From assembly GCF_023101145.1 (NCBI RefSeq), contig NZ_CP073714.1, positions 2,728,001 through 2,792,000 of the forward strand: 64,000 nt of DNA, in the 5' to 3' direction. Source of the stretch: Paenibacillus pabuli (GTDB lineage Bacteria > Bacillota > Bacilli > Paenibacillales > Paenibacillaceae). The translations under genes and the position numbers were made by a program. The notes beneath the pieces are model-generated. The model searched no databases. It was not told the DNA's origin and saw nothing but the letters and a program-made list of their open reading frames with translations. This document shows, in pieces, positions 18,796 to 27,577 of the stretch (position 1 is its first letter; every line of letters begins with the position of its first letter).

Positions 18796-19368
18796 TTGTC
18801 ACCATGGATCATTATTGTCATATTAGGAGCCTGCGCAATTGCATATGCGCTCATCATGCCCAAGAAAAACAAAGTGCAGGAGCCTGGGCATCACCTGGTG
18901 CAAGAGATGGAATCTACGCTTGAACACTATATGGCAGAGATAGAAAACGACAATGATGCTCTCATTCAGCGTGTTGCTGAAATGAAGGGTGAAGCGACGG
19001 CGGCAGATCTGCGTATGCAATCACAGCTGCAGGAATTACAGCGGAGGCTGGATCAACTGGAAGAAAGTAAAACGACAGAAACAGACACACTTCCCAAGAC
19101 CATTCCGGTACATAGCGCAAGCGGATTGCAAGCTCAAGCGCTTGTAGATAGTGTGCGAGCAGAATCGGTCCAACACGTATTAGAAGCAGAAGAACAGACC
19201 CCTGTTCAAGAATTGAAGCCGACACGGGAATCCATTAAGGACCGATATGCAGAGCTGTTTAATTTATATGTTGAAGGAAAGTCAGTGGATGCCATTGCCA
19301 AGCAGACGGGCATACAACGTGGAGAAGTACAGCTGATTTTACAGTTGGCAGAACGGGAGGAGAGCTAA
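18796..19368 (+). CDS. SwrB-like membrane-anchored coiled-coil protein
   Basis: The start is TTG at 18796 with AAGGAG upstream. The 190-residue protein has one N-terminal membrane helix (about residues 4-18), a long Glu/Gln-rich coiled coil (about 35-95), a variable linker, and a C-terminal helical module (SIKDRYAELFNLYVEGKSVDAIAKQTG and onward) resembling a small helix-turn-helix. This architecture and position downstream of sigD match B. subtilis SwrB (YlxL), which promotes flagellar switch assembly and export activation. Sequence identity to SwrB was not tested, so the name is tentative. It is followed after 3 bases by the MltG-like gene. Confidence 0.8.
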   Translation: MSPWIIIVILGACAIAYALIMPKKNKVQEPGHHLVQEMESTLEHYMAEIENDNDALIQRVAEMKGEATAADLRMQSQLQELQRRLDQLEESKTTETDTLPKTIPVHSASGLQAQALVDSVRAESVQHVLEAEEQTPVQELKPTRESIKDRYAELFNLYVEGKSVDAIAKQTGIQRGEVQLILQLAEREES

Positions 19369-19371
19369 CAG

Positions 19372-20004
19372 ATGGACAAGCGCTCCTTATGGATTGGAAT
19401 TGGAAGTGGGATGATTGTTGGTGCGGTATTGTTGCAGCTTGCAACGGTTGGACAAAACGCATTATCTGAGAGTAATCTCGACGCGGATTTGGCTACAGCT
19501 AACCTGACGAAGGAACAGCTGGAAGCGGCCGCAAAAAGTATGGATATGAGGGTTGTTGCTTCTGATGATGTGCTGTATACAGAAGCAGAGTGGGTGGCGA
19601 AGAAAAAACAGGAAAGCAGTGAACTGCAGGGGAAAACGGCAACGGCACCGGAGGCCACAGAGTCTGCTGTGAAACCCGAGCAACCCGACATTCCCAAGCA
19701 ACCTGTCACCAATGATAGTGACAAGCAGAATGAAGTCAATCAGCCAAAGACGAGCGAGCCGTCAACCCCTAGCAGTCCCAAAGATACGGATACCGTATCT
19801 TTCAAAGTACGTTCAGGCAACAGTCTGGCCATTGTAGCGGGGAATTTGGAGAAAGCTGGGATTGTTGAAAGTGCACAAGCTTTTATACAAGCTGGAAGAG
19901 CAGAACGAATTAATACCAAAATACAAGTAGGCACCTATGACTTGCAGAAAGGCGAGAGTTTCAAATCGATTATCGCCAAGATTACAAAAGAACCGTCAAG
20001 CTGA
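19372..20004 (+). CDS. Membrane-anchored protein with MltG/YceG-like N-terminal domain only
   Basis: The 210-residue protein has an N-terminal membrane anchor (about residues 7-27), a Pro/Glu/Lys/Thr-rich spacer (about 75-140), and a C-terminal ~65-residue domain (VSFKVRSGNSLAIVAGNLEKAG, then VGTYDLQKGESFKSIIAKIT) that resembles the LysM-like region preceding the catalytic domain in the endolytic transglycosylase MltG. No transglycosylase catalytic domain follows: the gene ends inside a terminator. It may bind peptidoglycan without cutting it. It is the last gene of the motility block. Confidence 0.82.
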   Translation: MDKRSLWIGIGSGMIVGAVLLQLATVGQNALSESNLDADLATANLTKEQLEAAAKSMDMRVVASDDVLYTEAEWVAKKKQESSELQGKTATAPEATESAVKPEQPDIPKQPVTNDSDKQNEVNQPKTSEPSTPSSPKDTDTVSFKVRSGNSLAIVAGNLEKAGIVESAQAFIQAGRAERINTKIQVGTYDLQKGESFKSIIAKITKEPSS

Positions 20005-20030
20005 GCTCGCTCAGGCAGGACGGTTCTTTT
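19986..20030 (+). terminator. Rho-independent terminator ending the fla/che block
   Basis: AAAAGAACCGTC at 19986-19997 pairs perfectly with GACGGTTCTTTT at 20019-20030, giving a 12-bp stem whose 3' arm ends in TTTT. The 5' arm overlaps the final codons of the upstream gene. It should end the long motility transcript before rpsB. Confidence 0.9.
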
Positions 20031-20123
20031 GTATAAATGTGGAAGTCTCGCATTCTTACTCTGGATATAAAATTAGCATGGAAGGGCACCTTCTTGCTTA
20101 AGTCAAATTAGTTTGAAAGACTG

Positions 20124-20152
20124 TTGCATCAGGCAATCAGTTATGCTATATT
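20124..20152 (+). promoter_or_regulatory. Probable sigma-A promoter for rpsB-tsf
   Basis: TTGCAT at 20124-20129 and TATATT at 20147-20152 are separated by 17 bases, and a TG one base before the -10 makes it an extended -10 element. It lies about 125 bases upstream of rpsB, just after the motility terminator. The -35 is a weak match; the -10 carries most of the evidence. Confidence 0.65.
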
Positions 20153-20158
20153 AGATAA

Positions 20159-20277
20159 CGGTGTTAAAACACACGCATGTGCTAATTTTGTTGAGGGTGC
20201 TTTCCTGATGGAGAGTCTTGGCGAAAAATGATGCCGGCGGAGGACACAATAAAAACCATATTAGGAGGTGTGTGAAG
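20159..20277 (+). promoter_or_regulatory. rpsB 5' leader with a possible 7-codon upstream ORF
   Basis: About 119 bases lie between the expected transcription start and rpsB. They hold a small hairpin near the start (GTGT/ACAC around 20160-20172) and a mini-ORF (ATG at 20208, TGA at 20229-20231, peptide MESLGEK) preceded by GAGGG at 20193. Ribosomal protein S2 is autoregulated through its leader in some bacteria; whether that applies here cannot be told by eye. Confidence 0.4.
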
Positions 20278-20976
20278 ATGGCAGTAATCTCCATGAAGCA
20301 GCTTCTCGAAGCTGGGGTACACTTCGGTCACCAAACTCGTCGTTGGAACCCAAAAATGGATCGTTATATCTTCACTGAAAGAAACGGAATTTACATCATC
20401 GATTTGCAAAAAACGGTGAAAAAAGTCGAAGAGGCTTACAACTTCGTTAAAGGAATCGCAGGAGAGAATGGTACAATTCTTTTCGTGGGTACTAAGAAAC
20501 AAGCTCAAGATTCCGTTAAAGAAGAAGCTGAACGCGCTGGTCAATTCTACATTAACCAACGTTGGCTCGGCGGTACTCTGACTAACTTCTCAACTATTCA
20601 AAAACGTATTGATCGTTTGAAACAGTTGGAAGTTTGGGAAGAAGACGGTACTTTCGCTGTATTGCCTAAAAAAGAAGTTATCTTGCTTCGCAAAGAAAAA
20701 GATCGTCTGGAGAAATTCTTGGGCGGTATTAAAAATATGAAAGGCCTGCCAAGCGCCCTGTTCATCATCGATCCACGCAAAGAGCGTATCGCTGTTGCGG
20801 AAGCTCGCAAATTGGGTATCCCAATTGTAGGTATCGTTGATACTAACTGCGATCCGGATGAAATCGATTATGTTATCCCAGGTAATGACGACGCAATCCG
20901 CGCCGTTAAGCTGTTGACAGGTAAAATGGCTGATGCCGTTATCGAAGCTAACCAAGGCGAAGAAACTTCCGCTTAA
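20278..20976 (+). CDS. rpsB: 30S ribosomal protein S2
   Basis: S2 is a 30S subunit protein bound late to 16S rRNA. I use the ATG at 20278, 8 bases after a strong AGGAGGTG site, giving [27 protein letters not shown], the standard S2 N-terminus, and 232 residues. The frame is open further upstream to 20218 but that extension has no ribosome binding site. tsf follows, as in nearly all bacteria, after a 116-base gap with a possible attenuator. Confidence 0.98.
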   Translation: MAVISMKQLLEAGVHFGHQTRRWNPKMDRYIFTERNGIYIIDLQKTVKKVEEAYNFVKGIAGENGTILFVGTKKQAQDSVKEEAERAGQFYINQRWLGGTLTNFSTIQKRIDRLKQLEVWEEDGTFAVLPKKEVILLRKEKDRLEKFLGGIKNMKGLPSALFIIDPRKERIAVAEARKLGIPIVGIVDTNCDPDEIDYVIPGNDDAIRAVKLLTGKMADAVIEANQGEETSA

Positions 20977-21006
20977 TAGATTCGAACATATCTAATGAAT
21001 TAAATG

Positions 21007-21051
21007 AAAAGGGTGGTTGGTAGGTGGATAACCTCTCACTGCCCTTTTTTT
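21007..21051 (+). terminator. Imperfect terminator or attenuator between rpsB and tsf
   Basis: AAAAGGG at 21007-21013 pairs with CCCTTTT at 21042-21048, followed by more T residues. The interior is only partly paired, so termination is probably incomplete. It would lower tsf transcription relative to rpsB, or act as a processing site. Confidence 0.6.
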
Positions 21052-21092
21052 AGAGTGTACGTACAATTACTTATTTTTGGAGGGAATTAATA

Positions 21093-21743
21093 ATGGCAGT
21101 TAATGCGAGTGCAGTAAAAGAACTCCGTGAAAAAACGGGCGCAGGTATGCTCGATTGCAAAAAAGCTCTGGAAGAAGCAAACGGTGACATCACGAAAGCA
21201 GCTGAATTGCTTCGTGAAAAAGGTCTGTCAGCAGCAGCAAGCAAAGCTGGCCGTGCAGCAACTGAAGGCGTTGTAGAATCTTATATCCACGCTGGTGGTC
21301 GTATTGGTGTACTGGTAGAAGTGAACTGCGAAACGGACTTCGTAGGTAAAACAGATCAATTCAAAGATTTCGTTAAGGACATCGCTATGCAAATCGCAGC
21401 AGCGAGCCCGAAATTTGTTACTCGTGAAGAAGTTCCTACAGAAGAGCTGGAAAAAGAGAAAGAAATCTTGAAAGCTCAAGCTCTGAACGAAGGCAAACCA
21501 GAAAAAATCGTTGAGAAAATGGTTGAAGGCCGTATCGGTAAATATTACGAAGAATTCTGCCTGTTGGAGCAAACCTTTGTTAAAGATCCTGACAAAACAA
21601 TCTCCCAACTGTTGAATGAAAAAATCAGCCAAATCGGTGAAAACATCTCCATCCGTCGTTTCGTTCGTTACGAACTGGGTGAAGGTCTTGAGAAAAAAGT
21701 AGACAACTTCGTAGAAGAAGTTATGTCCCAAGTAAACAAATAA
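21093..21743 (+). CDS. tsf: Translation elongation factor Ts
   Basis: EF-Ts exchanges GDP for GTP on EF-Tu. The 216-residue short form, typical of Gram-positives, begins with the UBA-like domain ([19 protein letters not shown]) and contains the TDFVGK EF-Tu-contact motif. ATG start with GGAGGG about 10 bases upstream. It is separated from pyrH by a 229-base structured gap. Codon use (for example many CGT and GCT/GCA) fits a highly expressed gene, as in rpsB. Confidence 0.98.
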   Translation: MAVNASAVKELREKTGAGMLDCKKALEEANGDITKAAELLREKGLSAAASKAGRAATEGVVESYIHAGGRIGVLVEVNCETDFVGKTDQFKDFVKDIAMQIAAASPKFVTREEVPTEELEKEKEILKAQALNEGKPEKIVEKMVEGRIGKYYEEFCLLEQTFVKDPDKTISQLLNEKISQIGENISIRRFVRYELGEGLEKKVDNFVEEVMSQVNK

Positions 21744-21850
21744 GACGGTTTTTAAACCGGCAAGCAGGAATGATTTTCGAAGATATAAGAATGATGAAAC
21801 TTCGAAGCGCTACTCCCTTATATCCCAGGAAAACAATGCCTTACCGGTTG
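21744..21850 (+). ncRNA. Candidate structured RNA in the tsf-pyrH spacer
   Basis: Several exact complementary segments lie here. AACCGG (21755-21760) can pair with CCGGTT (21844-21849), extended by AAG/CTT. It can instead pair with CGGTT (21746-21750) in a local hairpin. Inside, TTCGAAG (21776-21782) pairs with CTTCGAA (21800-21806), and GATATAAG (21782-21789) pairs with CTTATATC (21817-21824). The last two pairings interleave, so they form a pseudoknot or exclude each other. A terminator follows at 21871. This resembles an aptamer plus expression platform upstream of pyrH, but no known class was recognised and no folding program was run. Confidence 0.45.
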
Positions 21851-21870
21851 AACGTTTTTCCTAAAAGAGC

Positions 21871-21897
21871 GGAACACAACTGTGTTCCTTTCTTTTT
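21871..21897 (+). terminator. Terminator upstream of pyrH
   Basis: GGAACAC (21871-21877) and GTGTTCC (21882-21888) form a 7-bp stem with an AACT loop, followed by TTTCTTTTT. It could end the tsf transcript or serve as the expression platform of the structured element just upstream. No clear separate promoter for pyrH was seen in the 75 bases after it. Confidence 0.75.
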
Positions 21898-21972
21898 AAG
21901 CAGGAGGCCATGCGCGAGAAGTTTTGTTGGTTGAACACCGAGGGTGCTCAATTCAAAGTGGAGGGTGAATAA

Positions 21973-22700
<728 letters not shown>

Positions 22701-22701
<1 letters not shown>

Positions 22702-23255
22702 TGCCACAAGCGGTTAAAAAACATGCCGAAGAACGTATGGATAAAGCGATTCAAGCGTTACGACGTGATCTTGCCACTTTGCGTGCAGGTCGTGCAACTC
22801 CGGCTCTTCTCGACCGGATTCAAGTGGAGTATTACGGTGCAATGACTCCGCTCAACCAATTGGCTAACATCAGCACACCGGATTCTCGGACACTGATGAT
22901 CCAGCCGTGGGATAAATCCTCTATGGGGGACATTGAGCGTGCAATTATGAAATCCGATCTTGGCCTTACGCCAGCGAACGACGGAACGATGATTCGTCTG
23001 TCCATTCCAGCACTTACGGAAGAACGCAGACAAGAACTTGTGAAGTTGACGAAAAAGTTCGGTGAAGAAGGCAAAGTAGCCATTCGTAATATTCGCCGTG
23101 ATGCGAATGATGATATTAAAAAAATGGAGAAGTCAGACATTTCCGAGGACGAGTCCCGGAGACATCAAGACGACATCCAAAAATCGACCGACAAGTTTAT
23201 TGCTGAAGTCGATAAGGTACTCGCTGCCAAAGAAAAAGAAATCATGGAAGTGTAA
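22701..23255 (+). CDS. frr: Ribosome recycling factor
   Basis: RRF splits post-termination ribosomes together with EF-G. The 184-residue protein has the standard pattern: LRTGRA-like [20 protein letters not shown], then [12 protein letters not shown] and a C-terminal helix. It overlaps the pyrH stop by one base. A hairpin follows directly after the stop codon. Confidence 0.97.
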
Positions 23256-23300
23256 GACAAGTGCAGCCCCTCCAATACGGTGGGGTTTTGTCTCTTTTTC
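23256..23300 (+). terminator. Probable weak terminator after frr
   Basis: GACAA (23256-23260) pairs with TTGTC (23288-23292) and CCCC with GGGG in the middle, followed by a TCTTTTTC stretch. The stem has an interior mismatch, so partial read-through into uppS is likely. Confidence 0.5.
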
Positions 23301-23344
23301 TAAGCTTCAGGTGAAGAAACTTCAGGGATTTTGGAGGAACAGGA

Positions 23345-24112
23345 ATGATCAAACGGGTTCGGTCGTGGTGGAATGGGGCTGACAAGCAGGAAACGCTGAC
23401 TATATCCGAGGATAATATCCCGCAGCACGTCGCCATCATTATGGACGGCAATGGACGATGGGCGAAACGTTTGGGTCTCCCACGAATAGCTGGCCACCAG
23501 AATGGGATGAAGGCTGTTAAACGTGCGACCATCGCGGCGGATGAACTGGGCATCAAATATCTGACGATGTACGCTTTTTCGACAGAAAACTGGACGCGTC
23601 CAAAAGAAGAAGTGGATTTTCTGATGCGGCTTCCGCAAGAATTTTTGGCGATAGAGCTGGATGAACTTATAGAAAAAAATGTACGCATCCGTATGATGGG
23701 TCAAGAGGAGCACTTGCCTTCCCATACCATTAATGCCTTGCGTGAAGCTATTCGTCTTACGGAACATAACACAGGGCTTGTTTTGAATTTTGCAATGAAC
23801 TACGGAAGTCGTCGCGAAATGACGGACTGTGTCAAACAGATCGCTCTGCAGGTAAAGTCGGGGGAACTATCGGCAGAGGACATTACACCTGAACTCATTG
23901 ACAGACATATGCTTACTGGAGATATGCCTGATCCGGATTTGCTAATCCGGACGAGTGGGGAGTTAAGATTAAGTAATTTTATGCTTTGGCAGCTTGCATA
24001 TAGCGAATTATGGTTTACGGATATATACTGGCCCGAATTTGGCAAAAAGCATTTGCTTGAAGCAGTAGCCGAATATCAGCGCAGAACAAGGCGTTACGGC
24101 GGTTTGAAATAG
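23345..24112 (+). CDS. uppS: Undecaprenyl diphosphate synthase (UppS)
   Basis: UppS makes the C55 isoprenoid lipid carrier for wall polymers from farnesyl diphosphate and isopentenyl diphosphate. The 255-residue cis-prenyltransferase shows MDGNGRWAKRLG with catalytic D34, the AFSTENWTRP motif, and the C-terminal RTSGELRLSNFMLWQLAY and SELWFT motifs. It starts with ATG behind GGAGG. cdsA follows, the usual order in Firmicutes. Confidence 0.97.
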   Translation: MIKRVRSWWNGADKQETLTISEDNIPQHVAIIMDGNGRWAKRLGLPRIAGHQNGMKAVKRATIAADELGIKYLTMYAFSTENWTRPKEEVDFLMRLPQEFLAIELDELIEKNVRIRMMGQEEHLPSHTINALREAIRLTEHNTGLVLNFAMNYGSRREMTDCVKQIALQVKSGELSAEDITPELIDRHMLTGDMPDPDLLIRTSGELRLSNFMLWQLAYSELWFTDIYWPEFGKKHLLEAVAEYQRRTRRYGGLK

Positions 24113-24128
24113 ATGGAGGATGAAGCCG

Positions 24129-24923
24129 TTGAAACAGCGATTAACGACAGGAATCATAGCAGGTGTGTTGTTCTTGGGTTTTTGCATGCTGGGCGGACCC
24201 TGGTACCATGGCTTGGTATTGCTTATGGCTCTCATCGGTTATTATGAATTTGTGAGAATGACCGGGGTACAGCCTTTTTCAGGTGTAGCCCTAATCGGTT
24301 ATGCAGGTATATTTGCGATTGTATTTCCTTGGGAAATGGTATGGGAAGCCAGACCGTTAACGTTATTCCAGATCGGCTGGCTTGTGATGCTAGTATTAAT
24401 GACGGCCTCTGTTGTAACTAAAAATAAGATCCCTGTAAATACTGTTGCCATGCTCTTTCTGGGAGTAATGTATATTGGAATCGGTTTTTATTACATTGCG
24501 GAATCCAGACATTTGCATCATGGGTTGTTCTGGACGTTTCTGCTTTTGGGCTCCATTTGGGCGAGTGATGCAGGTGCCTATTTTGTAGGGAAAATGATCG
24601 GAAAGAACAAACTCTGGCCTTCGATCAGTCCTAACAAAACGGTGGAAGGTGCGCTGGGTGGTATTGTGATCGCGGTAGTCACTTCTGTTGTTTTTGCATG
24701 GGTGTCGGACGGCTTGTTGTCTTGGCAAAGAGCGATATGGATTGGAATTGCTTGCGCGGTTGTAGGACAGATGGGAGATCTGATTCAATCTGCATACAAA
24801 CGTGTGTATAACATCAAGGATTCCGGCAATCTGCTCCCGGGGCATGGTGGTATTCTGGATCGATGCGACAGCTGGATTGTCGTTTTTCCATTCGTACATA
24901 TACTAATGCTTCTGCCCTATTAA
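24129..24923 (+). CDS. cdsA: Phosphatidate cytidylyltransferase (CdsA)
   Basis: CdsA makes CDP-diacylglycerol, the precursor of phosphatidylglycerol and other phospholipids. The ATG at 24120 touches its own GGAGGA site, so I choose the TTG at 24129, which gives proper spacing and the family N-terminus MKQRLTTG (264 residues). The membrane protein has about eight hydrophobic helices and the family signature SPNKTVEGALGG, then DLIQSAYKRVYNIKDSGNLLPGHGGILDR (positions about 225-255, key residues K, D, P, G, H, D). Confidence 0.95.
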   Translation: MKQRLTTGIIAGVLFLGFCMLGGPWYHGLVLLMALIGYYEFVRMTGVQPFSGVALIGYAGIFAIVFPWEMVWEARPLTLFQIGWLVMLVLMTASVVTKNKIPVNTVAMLFLGVMYIGIGFYYIAESRHLHHGLFWTFLLLGSIWASDAGAYFVGKMIGKNKLWPSISPNKTVEGALGGIVIAVVTSVVFAWVSDGLLSWQRAIWIGIACAVVGQMGDLIQSAYKRVYNIKDSGNLLPGHGGILDRCDSWIVVFPFVHILMLLPY

Positions 24924-24990
24924 AGATGAGCACAAGCCACATGACGAACTATTCGTCATTGGCATTGGATAAATAAAGATGAGGTGCAGC

Positions 24991-26130
24991 ATGAAAAAAA
25001 TTGCGATTCTCGGGTCAACCGGTTCCATTGGAACCCAGACACTGGATGTAGTCGATATGCATCCCGAACGCTTTCAAGTAGAGGGACTGGCTGCTGGAGG
25101 CAATATAGAGCTGCTGATTGAGCAAGCGAAACGTTATCGCCCCAAAAAGGTATCCGTTGGTTCGAAAGAGCTGGCAGAGACCGTGGTATCGCATTTGCCT
25201 GCTGGAACGCAGCTTTTTTATGGCAAAGAAGGATTAGTGGAAGTAGCCGCTGGAACGGATGCAGATACAGTTGTTACTGCTGTAATGGGGAGTGTCGGGC
25301 TTGAGTCAACCCTTGCTGCTATTGATGCAGGCAAACAGATCGGTCTGGCAAACAAAGAGACGCTAATTACAGCAGGCCACATTGTTACTGCCAGAGCGGC
25401 TGCGAAAGGGGTGCCGATTCTGCCTGTGGATAGTGAGCACTCGGCTATCTTCCAATGTCTGAATGGAGAACCTCGTGAACGTGTTATGGGAATAACGCTT
25501 ACGGCTTCTGGAGGCTCTTTCCGTCATTTGACCCGAGGACAGCTTAAGGAAGTTACCGTAGAAGATGCGCTCAAACATCCAAATTGGTCCATGGGATCGA
25601 AGATCACGATAGACTCAGCGACAATGGTGAATAAAGGTCTGGAAGTAATTGAAGCGCATTGGCTGTTTGGACTAAGTTATGATCAGATTGATGTGTTGCT
25701 TCACCCGGAGAGCATCATTCATTCCTACGTGGAGTTCAATGATACGAGCATTATTGCTCAACTTGGCAACCCGGACATGCGTGTTCCCATCCAGTATGCA
25801 TTGACCTATCCAGACCGTCTGCCATCACCTTCTCAACGTCTGTCCCTAGCGCAAGCAGGTAAGTTGCATTTCAGCGAGATGGATATGGAACGGTTCCCTT
25901 GTTTAAGAATGGCATATGAGTGTGGTAAAATGGGGGGGACAGCAACAACGGCGTTTAATGCAGCCAACGAGGTTGCCGTAGCCCGTTTCTTGCGTAAAGA
26001 GATTTCGTTCCTTAAAATAGAGGATATTATTGCTTCTGTGCTGGAAGCACACCACAATGTGGACGAGCCTGATCTGGAGGAAATTGCAAGATGTGATCAG
26101 GAGAGTCGTCAACTTGCGTTCAGTCTGTAA
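24991..26130 (+). CDS. dxr: 1-deoxy-D-xylulose 5-phosphate reductoisomerase
   Basis: Dxr carries out the NADPH-dependent committed step of the MEP isoprenoid pathway, which feeds uppS. I chose the ATG at 24991 because GATGAGGTG lies just before it; the frame is open to 24979. The 379-residue protein has the GSTGSIG nucleotide fold at the N-terminus, the metal site DSEHSAIFQ, and the substrate loop SGGSFR. An 8-bp hairpin (ATGACGAA/TTCGTCAT, 24941-24959) lies in the gap after cdsA. Confidence 0.97.
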   Translation: MKKIAILGSTGSIGTQTLDVVDMHPERFQVEGLAAGGNIELLIEQAKRYRPKKVSVGSKELAETVVSHLPAGTQLFYGKEGLVEVAAGTDADTVVTAVMGSVGLESTLAAIDAGKQIGLANKETLITAGHIVTARAAAKGVPILPVDSEHSAIFQCLNGEPRERVMGITLTASGGSFRHLTRGQLKEVTVEDALKHPNWSMGSKITIDSATMVNKGLEVIEAHWLFGLSYDQIDVLLHPESIIHSYVEFNDTSIIAQLGNPDMRVPIQYALTYPDRLPSPSQRLSLAQAGKLHFSEMDMERFPCLRMAYECGKMGGTATTAFNAANEVAVARFLRKEISFLKIEDIIASVLEAHHNVDEPDLEEIARCDQESRQLAFSL

Positions 26131-26243
26131 TCTCTTTTTTCAAGATGAAATGGAAGAAGTGATTCTCTTGTGCGGCAACAGAGAATAATGATAATCTAAA
26201 GGGACAGACTGCGGTTCGTGCCGTGAAGGAGGATGGATAGGGA

Positions 26244-27515
26244 TTGGAAACCATACAAGTGGTATTTCTAACGGTGCTCATGTTCTTTGTCATCGTGACG
26301 GTTCATGAATGGGGACATTATTACTTTGCCAAACGCGCCGGTATTCTTGTAAGGGAATTTGCGATCGGTTTTGGTCCCAAATTGTTCTCATATAAAAGAA
26401 ACGAGACCCAGTTCACACTGCGGTTGCTGCCATTTGGTGGATATGCACGAATGGCAGGGGAAGACCCGGAACTGGTAGAGATTCAAGAAGGTCAGACCAT
26501 TGCAGTAAGACCGACTGATGACCAAGTCAAAATGATCTACCTCGATCAATTGGATAACCGAAAAAATGTAATTCGTGGTGAAGTAATTTCCATTGATATG
26601 GAGAATGCATTGAAATTACAACTTGATGTGGATGGCGAAATTCAACAGTACCGGATACATCCACAAGCGATGTTGGTGAGTCGTGGCAAACAAACCCAGA
26701 TTGCACCCAAAGACCGCCAATTTGGCAGTAAAACGGTGGGGCAGCGGGCCATGGCTATCTTTGCGGGACCTCTCATGAATTTCATCCTGGCCTTTGTGTT
26801 GTTTGCAGTATATGCGCAAATGGCAGGTGTTGTCGTGGAGAATCCGAAAAATCTCGTGATTGGTGAAGTGCTTGAAGGCGGAGCTGCGGACCAGGCGAAT
26901 CTGCAAAAGGGAGATATCATTGAGACCATTAATGGTACTGCCATTGGTACGGATTCGCAAAAAATGGTCACAATGATTGCCGATTCCAAAGACAAACCGA
27001 TGGAATGGACACTGCGTCGGGGAGATGAAACGTTTAATATAACGATTACGCCTCGTGCCGTAGAAGGACAAGAGGGAGGCAAGGTGGGTATTGTACCAAC
27101 ATTGCCAACCCGATCTGTTGGGTTTGTGGAAACCTTTAAAGTGTCAGGGATAGCGATGGTCGATACGACCAAAGTGATCTTTGAAGGCTTCAAACATTTG
27201 ATCAATCAGTTTAACATGGATGACATTGGGGGACCTGTACGTACATTTGAAGTAACAGGTCAAATTGCGAAGCAGGGGATTGAGCAGTTAACGAGATGGG
27301 CAGCTATTTTGAGTCTGTACCTCGGGATTTTCAATCTGTTGCCGATTCCTGCGCTGGATGGAAGCCGTCTTGTATTCCTTGGAATTGAAGGGCTGCGGGG
27401 CAGACCAGTTGATCCCAACCGGGAAGGCATGGTTCATTTTATCGGTTTTGCCATGTTGTTTGTGCTCATGTTGGCAGTAACATATAATGATATATTACGT
27501 TTAATTAACGGATAA
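26244..27515 (+). CDS. rseP: Site-2 membrane metalloprotease RseP/RasP
   Basis: This intramembrane zinc protease cleaves membrane proteins such as anti-sigma factors and signal peptide remnants. The 423-residue protein has the HEWGH zinc motif at residues 21-25 in the first membrane helix, a PDZ domain (about 205-280), the second metal site LDG with D372 near the C-terminal helices, and about four membrane segments. It starts with TTG at 26244. In B. subtilis the ortholog RasP lies in the same place. A hairpin (ATTCTCT/AGAGAAT, 26162-26186) lies upstream without a T tract. Confidence 0.96.
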   Translation: METIQVVFLTVLMFFVIVTVHEWGHYYFAKRAGILVREFAIGFGPKLFSYKRNETQFTLRLLPFGGYARMAGEDPELVEIQEGQTIAVRPTDDQVKMIYLDQLDNRKNVIRGEVISIDMENALKLQLDVDGEIQQYRIHPQAMLVSRGKQTQIAPKDRQFGSKTVGQRAMAIFAGPLMNFILAFVLFAVYAQMAGVVVENPKNLVIGEVLEGGAADQANLQKGDIIETINGTAIGTDSQKMVTMIADSKDKPMEWTLRRGDETFNITITPRAVEGQEGGKVGIVPTLPTRSVGFVETFKVSGIAMVDTTKVIFEGFKHLINQFNMDDIGGPVRTFEVTGQIAKQGIEQLTRWAAILSLYLGIFNLLPIPALDGSRLVFLGIEGLRGRPVDPNREGMVHFIGFAMLFVLMLAVTYNDILRLING

Positions 27516-27577
27516 TTATGGTTTGACTACGCTCTGACAACTCAGAGATAGTCGTTATGGGAGGACGCTGGAGTCTT

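Noticed and set aside
20218..20277. N-terminal extension of rpsB
   Set aside because: In frame but without ribosome binding site; the ATG at 20278 has AGGAGGTG and gives the universal S2 N-terminus.
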